Source of the DNA: JACDBZ01 sp036262075
GTDB lineage: Bacteria; Chloroflexota; Limnocylindria; QHBO01
Length of the DNA stretch: 64,000 nt
Direction: 5' to 3'
Assembly (NCBI GenBank): GCA_036262075.1
Contig: DATAJO010000034.1
Coordinates: forward strand, 221,996-285,995
Shown here: in pieces, positions 25,405 through 33,362 of the stretch
How positions within the stretch are numbered: position 1 is the stretch's first letter
Layout of the letters: each line of letters starts with the position of its first letter
The notes under the pieces: generated by a model
Databases searched by the model: none
Told to the model about the DNA's origin: nothing
The model's input: only the letters and a program-made list of their open reading frames with translations
Translations under genes and position numbers: made by a program

Positions 25405-25463
25405 ACCGATGCGGCGCGCCGGGCGTTCATGGTGCGGCCCGCCTGGCCGCGCTGGTCCCGCCC

Positions 25464-25643
25464 TTCGCGCCACGGCGAGAGCTTTTCACCGGAAGGCCCG
25501 GCGGCGTGCTGTCTGTCGACTGTGGCGAGAGCCCGTGCGCGTGAGCGGCGCTTCGGCGTGCGGGTCGTGCGTGCCGGTGCTCGCCACAGTCGACATGCGC
25601 AACCTGAATCCGGGTCCCGGTGAGATTCTCTCGCCAGGGCGAG
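25464..25643. repeat. Palindromic element, copy 1 (about 180 nt)
   Basis: A complex palindrome lies between the converging NuoG-like gene and the membrane-protein gene. A perfect 16-bp inverted repeat (TGTCGACTGTGGCGAG at 25514-25529, complement at 25580-25595) encloses a 50-nt loop, itself containing a small hairpin with a CTTCGG tetraloop. Outer arms CACCGG...CCCGG and CCGGG...CCGGTG also pair, and a CTCGCC/GGCGAG hairpin closes the right end (25630-25643). Copy 2 at 26938-27119 shares the plan and much of the sequence. As a convergent-gene spacer it may act as a bidirectional terminator. Confidence 0.85.
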
Positions 25644-25644
25644 T

Positions 25645-26283
25645 TCAGCGAGCGTCGTCGGGTCGCGGCGTCCGCGACAGCCGCCGTACCACCATCACCG
25701 ACGCGCCGATGTCGTAGAGGCTGGCCGCCACCAGGGTGACCGCCAGCGGCACGCTGTCCGAGGCGATGCCGTTCGGGAGCCCGCTGATGGCGTTGTCGAC
25801 GCCGATGAGGACGGTGGCCGCCGCGCCGATGACGGCGACCCCGGCGGGCACCCACGCGACGCGGGCCGGCGCGATCAGCGTCGCGAAGGCGGCGACGCCG
25901 ATCATGGCGAGGACCGCGAACAGCCCGACCGTCCAGCCCACCATGTCCGGGTCGACGTACCCGAAGCGCTGGATGAGCCAGCGCTGGAGCGCGACGTGGT
26001 GCCAGGCGGCGATGCCGCAGCCCAGGAGCAGCAGCACGACCGCCATCGGCCGTGGCCGGACGGGACCGAGGAGGACGTTGCGCAGCAGCCAGATGCCGCC
26101 GGCCGCGAGCAGGGCCCAGACGATCGGCCACAGGGCCATCGACAGCAGGTGGTGGTCGAAGCCGAGCGGCGGGGCGAACAGGTCAGCGGAGACCGTGATG
26201 ATCGGGAGGGTCGCGAACAGCGCGAGCCCGAAGGCGGCGATGGAGCCGATGATCCAGAGCGCGGCGCGGCTCGCTCTGCTCAT
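25645..26283 (-). CDS. Hypothetical membrane protein, about six helices
   Basis: This 212-residue protein starts MSRASRAALWIIGSIAAFGL and has about six hydrophobic segments; the C terminus is short, charged and Arg/Asp-rich. No catalytic or transport motif is recognised. The ATG overlaps the stop of the upstream NTR-like gene by 4 nt (ATGA), so the two form a bicistronic unit transcribed against the nuo genes. The pair splits the nuo locus between the NuoG-like gene and nuoJ, with a palindromic element on each side. It may be a membrane partner of the secreted protein encoded upstream. Confidence 0.65.
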   Translation of the reverse strand: MSRASRAALWIIGSIAAFGLALFATLPIITVSADLFAPPLGFDHHLLSMALWPIVWALLAAGGIWLLRNVLLGPVRPRPMAVVLLLLGCGIAAWHHVALQRWLIQRFGYVDPDMVGWTVGLFAVLAMIGVAAFATLIAPARVAWVPAGVAVIGAAATVLIGVDNAISGLPNGIASDSVPLAVTLVAASLYDIGASVMVVRRLSRTPRPDDAR

Positions 26284-26840
26284 CGCCGCCGGTGCGCCAT
26301 CGCCGTGCCGGCCGCGAGCACCGTGGCGGCGAGGAGCAGGGCGAGCCCCGTCCTGACGGTCCCGGCCCCCTCCACGGCGGGATCCGGCGCCGGCAGCGCC
26401 GTGTCCGGGAGGCCGCGGAGGAAGGCGTAGAGCGCAGCGGTGCTCATCGGCTCCTGGACGTACTGCTGGAAGAACACGCCCTGCGCCGTGTCGCCGGTGA
26501 CCTGGAACCAGATGTTGCCGATCCCCAGGCCGCCGCCGAGCTCGTCCGTGGCGAACAGGTACGTCGAGCCGGCGTCGAGGAACGCATCGCAGCTGCTGCG
26601 CACCGGCTCCGTCGGGGAGAAGCGCACGGTGGCCGGCACGTCGCCGCGGAACGCCTCGAGGACGTCGACCTCGTACGTGCTGTTGTCGATGGCGCTGGTG
26701 ACCGTGCCGACGAACAGGAACGCCGGAGTCGGCGCCTCCTCGAGGGCCGGCGGGACCCACTGGCAGGCACGTGCCGGGTGCGGGTTGGCGGCGATCAGGA
26801 CGAACGCGGCAGCGAGGACGGCGAGGATCCGCGGAACCAT
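26280..26840 (-). CDS. Secreted/anchored protein with NTR/TIMP-like domain
   Basis: This 186-residue protein starts at ATG 26840 with a signal peptide (VPRILAVLAAAFVLIAA, ending ARACQW). Mature residues ~30-140 show a netrin/TIMP-like pattern: an N-terminal Cys right after the signal, FLFVGTVTSAIDNSTYEVDV and LEAFRGDVPATVRF, then a Cys in SSCDAFLDAGSTYLFAT. A C-terminal hydrophobic helix (LLLAATVLAAGTAMA) followed by HRRR suggests membrane anchoring. NTR-like domains in bacteria have no agreed function. It is the first gene of a two-gene minus-strand cassette, coupled to the membrane protein by an ATGA overlap. Confidence 0.68.
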   Translation of the reverse strand: MVPRILAVLAAAFVLIAANPHPARACQWVPPALEEAPTPAFLFVGTVTSAIDNSTYEVDVLEAFRGDVPATVRFSPTEPVRSSCDAFLDAGSTYLFATDELGGGLGIGNIWFQVTGDTAQGVFFQQYVQEPMSTAALYAFLRGLPDTALPAPDPAVEGAGTVRTGLALLLAATVLAAGTAMAHRRR

Positions 26841-26937
26841 GGCGGGATCTCCGGACGGACGAATCGCCTCCCGGACGCACCAATCGGCCCATCTGTCACG
26901 CGTTGGGCGGAACGCCGGCGCTTCCCGGTTCGCGGTG

Positions 26938-27119
26938 TTCTCGCCAGGGCGAGAGCGTTTCACCGGAACGACGGCGGGCGTGCCGGCTGTCGACTGTGGC
27001 GAGCGCTGGTGAGCGTGAGGGGCGCATCGGCGTGCCCTTCCTGCGTGCCGGTGCTCGCCACAGCCGATATACGGCGCCGGAACAGGGCGTTCCGTGCATT
27101 TCTCTCGGTGCAGCGAGAG
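26938..27119. repeat. Palindromic element, copy 2 (about 180 nt)
   Basis: Same orientation and layout as copy 1. An initial CTCGCC/GGCGAG hairpin is followed by GAGAGCGTTTCACCGGAA, the arm TGTCGACTGTGGCGAG at 26988-27003 and its partner at 27054-27069, which differs at two positions, one of which (G-T) still pairs as RNA. A terminal CTCTCG/CGAGAG hairpin lies at 27102-27119. The loop between the main arms keeps a GGCGC/GCGTGCC stem despite sequence change. It lies between divergent genes, so a terminator role alone would not explain both copies. Confidence 0.85.
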
Positions 27120-27296
27120 CGTGCGTGAAAGCGTGAAGCGAAAGCGTGCGGCGGGGCGCGGGGCAGGGGTGAGCCGGGCCAAGGGGGCGACCGGGCTCGA
27201 CTGGGCCGGAAACGGCACGAGTGGCTACGCTAGAATCGGGCTCGGCCCCCATGCGGGGCCGTTGAGCGCTCGACACACCGCATCGGAGCACTGACC
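27120..27296. other. nuoJ upstream region with -10-like TAGAAT
   Basis: This gene-free stretch leads to nuoJ. TAGAAT at 27231-27236 is followed by CGGG as at the pdxS promoter, and would place transcription start about 55 nt before the nuoJ start. A GGCCCC...GGGGCC hairpin (27244-27260) sits in the leader. Together with the palindromic element and the start of the divergent cassette it makes up the 26841-27296 gap. This suggests nuoJ-N can be transcribed separately from nuoA-G. Confidence 0.45.
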
Positions 27297-27806
27297 CTGG
27301 ACATCTCCAGCGTCCTCTTCTTCCTGCTCGCCGTCGGCGTGGTGGGAGGCGGCCTCGCCGTCGTCACGCTGCGCAACATCATTCACTCGGCCGTCGCGAT
27401 GATGGTCTGCTTCGGCTCGCTGGCGGGGATGTACGCCCTGCTCGGCGCGCCGATCGTCGCTGCCGCCCAGGTGCTCATCTACCTGGGCGCGATCAGCGTC
27501 CTCATCCTGTTCGCGATCATGCTGACCCAGGCCGGCGACGCGAACCTGCCGGCGCCGTTCCATCGGCAGCTGCCGATCGCCATCGTCGTCGCGCTCGCGA
27601 TGTTCGGGCTCGTCGGCTGGGCGGTGGTCCAGACCGATTGGACCGCGCTCGGGCCGATCGTGGGCACGAGCGTCGAGGCCATCGCGACGGCGCTGTTCAG
27701 CACGTACGCCCTGCCCTTCGAGATCATCAGCGTCCTACTGCTGGTCGCCATCATCGGCGCCATCTACCTGGCCCGGCGGCCGGAAGAGGACGAGCGAGCG
27801 AACTGA
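27297..27806 (+). CDS. nuoJ: NADH-quinone oxidoreductase subunit J, probable CTG start
   Basis: This ~169-residue membrane subunit has five hydrophobic helices. TLRNIIHSAVAMMVCFGSLAG and ISVLILFAIMLTQ are typical of NuoJ/ND6. The first canonical start in frame (GTG 27339) would remove most of the first helix (SSVLFFLLAVGVVGGGLAVV). CTG at 27297 restores the full helix and has a GGAG ribosome-binding site 8 nt upstream (27285-27288); no ATG, GTG or TTG lies in frame further upstream. This is the second probable CTG start in the locus. It opens the J-K-L-M-N block. Confidence 0.9.
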   Translation: MDISSVLFFLLAVGVVGGGLAVVTLRNIIHSAVAMMVCFGSLAGMYALLGAPIVAAAQVLIYLGAISVLILFAIMLTQAGDANLPAPFHRQLPIAIVVALAMFGLVGWAVVQTDWTALGPIVGTSVEAIATALFSTYALPFEIISVLLLVAIIGAIYLARRPEEDERAN

Positions 27807-27809
27807 CCG

Positions 27810-28115
27810 ATGGGCATCGAGGGCTATCTGCTCGTCTCTGCGCTGCTGTTCAGCATCGGCGTCTTCGGCTTCATGGCCAGGCGCAACGCGATCCTCATGC
27901 TCATCAGCATCGAGCTGATGTTCAACGCGGTGAACCTCAGCCTGATCGCGTTCAACGCGCACCTGCCGCCCGAGTCGAACACCGGCGCCGTCTTCGCGCT
28001 CATGATCATGGCCGTCGCCGCGGCCGAGGTGACCGTGGGCCTCGCCCTCGTCATCGCCATCATCCGGACCCGGCAGACGCCCGAGGTCGACCAGTACTCC
28101 GACCTGAAGGAGTAG
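27810..28115 (+). CDS. nuoK: NADH-quinone oxidoreductase subunit K
   Basis: This 101-residue protein has three transmembrane helices. It contains ARRNAILMLISIELMFNAVNL with the conserved membrane Glu, and a second Glu in AVAAAEVTVGLAL, both part of the proton-translocating E-channel. The length is normal. It follows nuoJ after 3 nt and precedes nuoL by 10 nt. Confidence 0.97.
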   Translation: MGIEGYLLVSALLFSIGVFGFMARRNAILMLISIELMFNAVNLSLIAFNAHLPPESNTGAVFALMIMAVAAAEVTVGLALVIAIIRTRQTPEVDQYSDLKE

Positions 28116-28125
28116 GGAGCGACCG

Positions 28126-30360
28126 ATGGAGCTGCTGATCGCCCTCATCCCCGCGCTGCCGCTCGCCGGCTTCCTGTTCGCCGTGCTCGTCGGGCCGCGG
28201 CTCGACCGCGTCCCGGTCCACGGCCACGGCCCCGGGCACGACGACCATGGTGACGGCCAGGACGGCCATGGGGACGCCGACGACCACGCGCACGACGACG
28301 ACCACGCGCACGAGCCGGTCGACGAGAGCGCGTTCCGGGGGATCCCGACCGAGGAGGAGCAGCGCGCGACGAGCCCGCACGCCGGCCACGCCGACGACCT
28401 CGCCAACGCCGAGGGTGCGGCCGGCGTCATCCCGCCTGAGCTGAACGACGGCCTCGGGCAGCCCGGCCACGTCGCGGAGGGCGCGGAGCGGCCGCGCTAC
28501 CGATCCTGGATGGTCCCCACCGCCCTCGTCGGGCTGACGTGGGTCCTGAGCATGATCGTCTTCGTCCAGGTCATCTTCGGTGGCCAGGCGGGCGAGGTGA
28601 CGATCTACCGCTGGATCACGGCCGGCGACTTCCAGATCGACATCAGCTTCCTGGTCGACGAGCTGACGGCGATGCTCCTGCTCGTGGTGAGCACCGTCGG
28701 CTTCCTCGTCCACGTGTACTCCACCGGCTACATGGACGGCGACCGAGGCTTCTGGCGGTTCTTCGCCTACCTCAACCTGTTCATGTTCAGCATGCTGCTG
28801 CTCATCCTGGGCGACAACTTCCTCATGCTCTACGTCGGCTGGGAGGCGGTCGGCCTGTGCAGCTACGCCCTCATCGGCTTCTGGTACAAGAAGCCCTCGG
28901 CGGCCGGCGCGGCGAAGAAGGCGTTCGTCGTCAACCGGGTGGGCGACTTCGGCTTCGGCCTGGGCATCATGCTCATCTGGGTCAACCTCGGGACGCTGAG
29001 CTTCCGCGAGGTGTTCGAGCGCATCGGTACGCTCGACGAGGGCACGATCACCCTCGTCGCGCTCCTCCTGTTCGCCGGCGCGGTCGGCAAGAGCGCCCAG
29101 TTCCCGCTCCACGTCTGGCTGCCGGACGCGATGGAGGGCCCGACCCCGGTCTCGGCGCTCATCCACGCCGCGACGATGGTCAACGCCGGCGTCTACATGG
29201 TCGCCCGCGCCAACCCGATCTTCGCCGAGGCGCCGACCGCGATGTGGGTGGTGGCCATCATCGGCACCTTCACCGCGATCTTCGCCGCGGCGATCGCGCT
29301 GACGCAGAACGACATCAAGAAGGTCCTCGCCTACTCGACCGTCAGCCAGCTGGCGTACATGTTCCTGGCCCTCGGCATCGGGGCGTGGGTGGCGGCGATC
29401 TTCCACCTCGTCAGTCACGGCTTCTTCAAGGGCCTGCTGTTCATGGGCTCCGGCTCGGTCATCCACGGCGCCGGTGGCGAGCAGGACATGCGCTTCATGG
29501 GCAATCTGCGCGAGAAGATGACCTGGACCTACCGCACGATGGTCATCGGCTCGCTGGCCCTGGCCGGCATCCCGATCTTCGCCGGATTCTTCAGCAAGGA
29601 CGAGATCCTGGCCGAGGCGTTCAACCGCGGCTACCTCGTGTTCTACGGCGTCGGCCTGATCGTGGCCGTGATGACCGCCTTCTACACGTTCCGCATGGTG
29701 TTCATGACGTTCTGGGGTGAGTGGCGCGGGCCGGCCGAGGCATGGCGCCACGTCCACGAGAGCGCGCGGACGATGGTCGCGCCGCTCCTCATCCTCGCCG
29801 TGCCGACCACGCTCCTCGGCCTCGTCCTCGGCATCCCGCCGGAGGATGGCCTCATCCACCACTGGCTCGAGCCCGTCTTCCACGAGGCGGAGGAGGCGCA
29901 CGCCGGCGTCCTGCCGGGCTCGATCGCCGCGGAAGGGCACCACGGCTTCGAGCTCTTCGGGCTCGGCGGCCTGCTGCTCCTCGTCGGCGCCACGGTGGCG
30001 ATCCTCGGCGTCGCGCTCGCCTATCGCTGGTACGTGCGCGACACCGATGCGCCGCGCCGTTTCGTCGAGCGCTTCCCGCTCGGCCTCGGGCCGGGGATGT
30101 ACCGCGCCAGCGTGAACCGGTACTACGTCGACGACATCTACCAGCTCGTGTTCGCCCGCGGCGGCGTGCTGTTCGCCAACGCGCTGTGGTGGTTCGACGC
30201 CAGGGTCATCGACGGCATCGTCAACGGCGCCGGCTACGTGTCGACCACGATCGGCGGCTGGCTGCGGAAGATCCAGACCGGGCGTGTCGAGAACTACGGC
30301 CTCGGCATCGCCGCCGGCCTCGTCCTCGTGCTCGTCGTCTTCGCCACGGTGGTGCGCTGA
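28126..30360 (+). CDS. nuoL: NADH-quinone oxidoreductase subunit L with His/Asp-rich loop
   Basis: This 744-residue antiporter-like proton-pumping subunit is longer than the usual ~610-660. Core signatures are present: FLMLYVGWEAVGLCSYALIG, KAFVVNRVGDFGFGLG, HVWLPDAMEGPTPVSALIHA, and ILAYSTVSQLAYM-type (here VLAYSTVSQLAYM). The extra length lies mainly between the first and second helices (residues ~28-125). There, residues 32-62 hold nine His and ten Asp in 31 positions, followed by an acidic, Ala-rich stretch. The loop would face one side of the membrane and could bind metal. A second insertion (~residues 555-605) carries an acidic His-containing segment before the last helices. Confidence 0.95.
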   Translation: MELLIALIPALPLAGFLFAVLVGPRLDRVPVHGHGPGHDDHGDGQDGHGDADDHAHDDDHAHEPVDESAFRGIPTEEEQRATSPHAGHADDLANAEGAAGVIPPELNDGLGQPGHVAEGAERPRYRSWMVPTALVGLTWVLSMIVFVQVIFGGQAGEVTIYRWITAGDFQIDISFLVDELTAMLLLVVSTVGFLVHVYSTGYMDGDRGFWRFFAYLNLFMFSMLLLILGDNFLMLYVGWEAVGLCSYALIGFWYKKPSAAGAAKKAFVVNRVGDFGFGLGIMLIWVNLGTLSFREVFERIGTLDEGTITLVALLLFAGAVGKSAQFPLHVWLPDAMEGPTPVSALIHAATMVNAGVYMVARANPIFAEAPTAMWVVAIIGTFTAIFAAAIALTQNDIKKVLAYSTVSQLAYMFLALGIGAWVAAIFHLVSHGFFKGLLFMGSGSVIHGAGGEQDMRFMGNLREKMTWTYRTMVIGSLALAGIPIFAGFFSKDEILAEAFNRGYLVFYGVGLIVAVMTAFYTFRMVFMTFWGEWRGPAEAWRHVHESARTMVAPLLILAVPTTLLGLVLGIPPEDGLIHHWLEPVFHEAEEAHAGVLPGSIAAEGHHGFELFGLGGLLLLVGATVAILGVALAYRWYVRDTDAPRRFVERFPLGLGPGMYRASVNRYYVDDIYQLVFARGGVLFANALWWFDARVIDGIVNGAGYVSTTIGGWLRKIQTGRVENYGLGIAAGLVLVLVVFATVVR

Positions 30361-31886
30361 TGTCGTCGTCCGGACTGCCGATCCTCAGCCTCATCGTCTT
30401 CACGCCGCTGCTCGGCGTGCTGGCGCTGCTCTTCGTGCCGGGCAACAACCACCGGGCCATCCGCTGGGTCGCGCTCATCGCCGCGCTGGCGAGCTTCGCG
30501 TTCAGCCTGGTCCTCCTCGGCTACGACCGGGGCGGGCCGGAGTTCCAGTTCGTCGAGGACCTGCCCTGGATCCCGGCCTTCGGGATGCGCTACACGGTCG
30601 GCGTCGACGGGCTGTCCGTCGTGCTCGTGCTGCTGACGACGCTCCTCTCGGTCGTCTCGGTCTTCTACTCGTGGGAGCCGATCCGGACGCGGGTCAAGGA
30701 GTACTACATCTCGCTCCTGCTCCTCATGGTCGGCATGCTCGGGGTGTTCGTCGCGCTCGACCTGTTCCTGTTCTACGTCTTCTGGGAGATCTCCCTCATC
30801 CCGATGTACCTGATCATCGGGATCTGGGGCGGGCCGCGGCGCGTGTACGCGACGGTGAAGTTCGTCGTCTACACGCTCGTCGGGTCGCTGCTCATGCTCG
30901 TCGCGATCCTGGCGGTCGCGATCGCCCATGGGAACGAGACCGGGACCTTCACCTTCAGCTACCTGGCCCTCCGCGACTTCGGCTTCGCCGACGGCCTCCA
31001 GGCCCTCGCCTTCATCGCGTTCTTCCTCGCCTTCGCGATCAAGGTGCCGATGTGGCCGTTCCACACCTGGCTGCCCGATGCGCACGTCGAGGCACCGACG
31101 GCGGGCTCGATCATCCTCGCCGGCGTCCTGCTCAAGCTCGGCGGCTACGGGTTCCTGCGCTTCAGCATCCCGCTCCTGCCCGATGCGTCGGCCTCGTTCG
31201 CGCCGATCATCATCGGCATGAGCGTCATCGCCATCCTGTACGGCGCCCTGGTGGCGATGGTCCAGCCCGACCTGAAGAAGCTCGTCGCCTACTCGAGCGT
31301 CAGCCACATGGGGTTCGTCACGCTCGGCGCGTTCGTGTTCAACGAGCAGGGCCTCCAGGGCGCGGCGTTCACGATGGTCAGCCACGGCATCGTCACCGGT
31401 GCACTGTTCCTCCTCGTCGGCATCATCTACGAGCAGACCCACGACCGGCAGATCGCGCACATGGGCGGCCTGAATGCCCGCCTGCCGGGCTACGCGGCGA
31501 TCTTCGGGCTGTTCACGTTCGCGAGCATCGGCCTGCCGGGGCTGTCCGGGTTCGTCGGCGAGTTCCTCGTCATCCTCGGCGCGTTCCGCTTCAGCGGCTG
31601 GGCGGCCGCGATCGCGATGCTCGTCGTCGTCGCCAGCGCGGTGTACATGCTCTGGATGTTCCAGCGCGTGTTCTTCACCGTCCCGTCGGACTGGATGCGC
31701 CGATCCTGGTCGCGGCTGCGCGACATGAACCGCAACGAGTGGATCGCGGTCGCGCCGCTCATCGTCCTCGTCGTCGCCCTCGGCGTGTATCCCGGCCCCG
31801 TCCTCGACCTGTTCGCCGCCCCGATCGATCGGATCGTGAGCGCGGTCGACGGCGCCGGGCTGGCCGGCTGGCCGTGGGGACCGTAG
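30360..31886 (+). CDS. nuoM: NADH-quinone oxidoreductase subunit M
   Basis: This 508-residue antiporter-like subunit has about 14 helices. Landmarks are FYVFWEISLIPMYLIIGIWGG with the conserved Glu, KVPMWPFHTWLPDAHVEAPTAGS-type sequence, the KKLVAYSSVSHMGFV helix, and FASIGLPGLSGFVGEFL. The start ATG at 30360 shares one base with the nuoL stop (TGATG); longer frames upstream are only shadows of nuoL. It follows the canonical L-M-N order. Confidence 0.97.
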   Translation: MSSSGLPILSLIVFTPLLGVLALLFVPGNNHRAIRWVALIAALASFAFSLVLLGYDRGGPEFQFVEDLPWIPAFGMRYTVGVDGLSVVLVLLTTLLSVVSVFYSWEPIRTRVKEYYISLLLLMVGMLGVFVALDLFLFYVFWEISLIPMYLIIGIWGGPRRVYATVKFVVYTLVGSLLMLVAILAVAIAHGNETGTFTFSYLALRDFGFADGLQALAFIAFFLAFAIKVPMWPFHTWLPDAHVEAPTAGSIILAGVLLKLGGYGFLRFSIPLLPDASASFAPIIIGMSVIAILYGALVAMVQPDLKKLVAYSSVSHMGFVTLGAFVFNEQGLQGAAFTMVSHGIVTGALFLLVGIIYEQTHDRQIAHMGGLNARLPGYAAIFGLFTFASIGLPGLSGFVGEFLVILGAFRFSGWAAAIAMLVVVASAVYMLWMFQRVFFTVPSDWMRRSWSRLRDMNRNEWIAVAPLIVLVVALGVYPGPVLDLFAAPIDRIVSAVDGAGLAGWPWGP

Positions 31887-31899
31887 GGAGCCGCCGCCG

Positions 31900-33360
31900 A
31901 TGGACTACGTGAACGATCTCGTCACCATCCTGCCCGAGCTGATCCTCACGGGACTGCTCCTCGTCGTCATCACGGTCGACCTGTTCCTGCCGCGCGACCG
32001 GAAGTGGATCCTCACCCCGCTCACCGTCGCCGGGCTGATCCTCGCCGGCGCCGCCTGCATCGTGGTGTGGGACATCGACGAGGTCGTGTACGCCGGCATG
32101 TACGACGTCGACCCGCTGTCGACCTTCCTCAAGGCGACGACGATCGTCATCGGCATCCTGAGCGCGCTGTTCGCGCCGACGTACCTCGCGGTGCGCCGCA
32201 TCCCGCTCGGCGAGTTCAACGCCATCCTCGTGGCGGCCCTCATCGGCATGTCGGTCATCGCCTCGAGCGCCGACCTGGTCACGCTGTTCATCGGCCTCGA
32301 GCTGATGACGATGCCGAGCTACCTGCTCACCGGCCTGCACAAGACCGATCGGTACAGCAACGAGGGCGGCCTGAAGTACTTCCTGCTCGGCTCGTTCGCA
32401 TCGGCGATCTTCCTGTTCGGCACCGCCTGGGTCTACGGCCTGACCGGGTCGACGAACATCGCCGAGGTGGCCGCCGCGCTCCAGGGCGAGATGAACGGCG
32501 CGCTGCTCGTGGCCATGGGCTTCCTGCTCGTGGGCGGCACGTTCAAGGTCGCCGCCGTCCCGTTCCACTACTGGACGCCCGACGCCTACCAGGGCGCGCC
32601 GACGCCGATCACCGGGTTCCTGTCGGCCGGCCCGAAGCTCGGCGCCTTCGCGCTCCTCATCCGCGTCTTCGCCGAGGCGCTGGCGCCGCTGCGCGCCGAC
32701 TGGCTCGGGATCTTCCTGGCGCTGACCGTGCTGACGATGACGATGGGCAATATCGTCGCGCTGACCCAGGTCAACGTGAAGCGAATGCTCGCCTACTCGA
32801 GCATCGCCCACACCGGCTACATCATGGCCGGCCTCGCCGCGTTCGCCAACGCGGGCGACCCGGACGTCGCGGCGCAGGGCATCGAGTCGGTCCTGTTCTA
32901 CCTGCTCGGCTACGGCGTGATGAACATCGCCGCCTTCGCCGTGGTCGGCATGCTCCAGCGCGACACGCGCCGCTACGGCGGCCTCAACTCGTTCGCCGGC
33001 CTCGCCTCGCGCGCTCCGTGGCGCGCGGCCGCCATGGCGATCCTCATGCTCAGCCTGACCGGCATCCCGCCGACCGTCGGCTTCTTCGCGAAGCTGTACG
33101 TGCTGCTCGCCGCGGTGAACGCGAACCTCGAGTGGCTGGCGGTGGTCATCGTCCTCAACGCCGCCCTGGCCGCGTTCTACTACCTGCGCGTCATCGTCTA
33201 CATGTACATGCGCGAGCCGGAGGCCAATCCGGCGCCGATCGAGACGTCGCCGTTCGGCTCGGTGGCGCTCGCCGTTTCGGTGGTGGGGGTGCTCGTCCTG
33301 GGGCTGTTCCCGGATCCCATCCTCACCCTGCTCGAGGAATCGGCGGCTAGCCTGTTCTAG
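31900..33360 (+). CDS. nuoN: NADH-quinone oxidoreductase subunit N
   Basis: This 486-residue antiporter-like subunit shows FIGLELMTMPSYLLTGLHK with the conserved Glu, EGGLKYFLLGSFASAIFLFG, FHYWTPDAYQGAPTPITGFL, and MLAYSSIAHTGYIMAGL. All are standard NuoN signatures. A GGGAG ribosome-binding site lies 10 nt upstream of the ATG. It ends the nuo block; otsA follows after 2 nt. Confidence 0.97.
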   Translation: MDYVNDLVTILPELILTGLLLVVITVDLFLPRDRKWILTPLTVAGLILAGAACIVVWDIDEVVYAGMYDVDPLSTFLKATTIVIGILSALFAPTYLAVRRIPLGEFNAILVAALIGMSVIASSADLVTLFIGLELMTMPSYLLTGLHKTDRYSNEGGLKYFLLGSFASAIFLFGTAWVYGLTGSTNIAEVAAALQGEMNGALLVAMGFLLVGGTFKVAAVPFHYWTPDAYQGAPTPITGFLSAGPKLGAFALLIRVFAEALAPLRADWLGIFLALTVLTMTMGNIVALTQVNVKRMLAYSSIAHTGYIMAGLAAFANAGDPDVAAQGIESVLFYLLGYGVMNIAAFAVVGMLQRDTRRYGGLNSFAGLASRAPWRAAAMAILMLSLTGIPPTVGFFAKLYVLLAAVNANLEWLAVVIVLNAALAAFYYLRVIVYMYMREPEANPAPIETSPFGSVALAVSVVGVLVLGLFPDPILTLLEESAASLF

Positions 33361-33362
33361 CC

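Noticed and set aside
25464..25643. Palindromic element read simply as an intrinsic terminator
   Set aside because: There is no T-run after the stem, and the second copy lies between divergent genes where a terminator is not needed.
27339..27806. nuoJ starting at GTG 27339
   Set aside because: This start removes most of the first transmembrane helix. CTG 27297 with a GGAG site restores the expected length.
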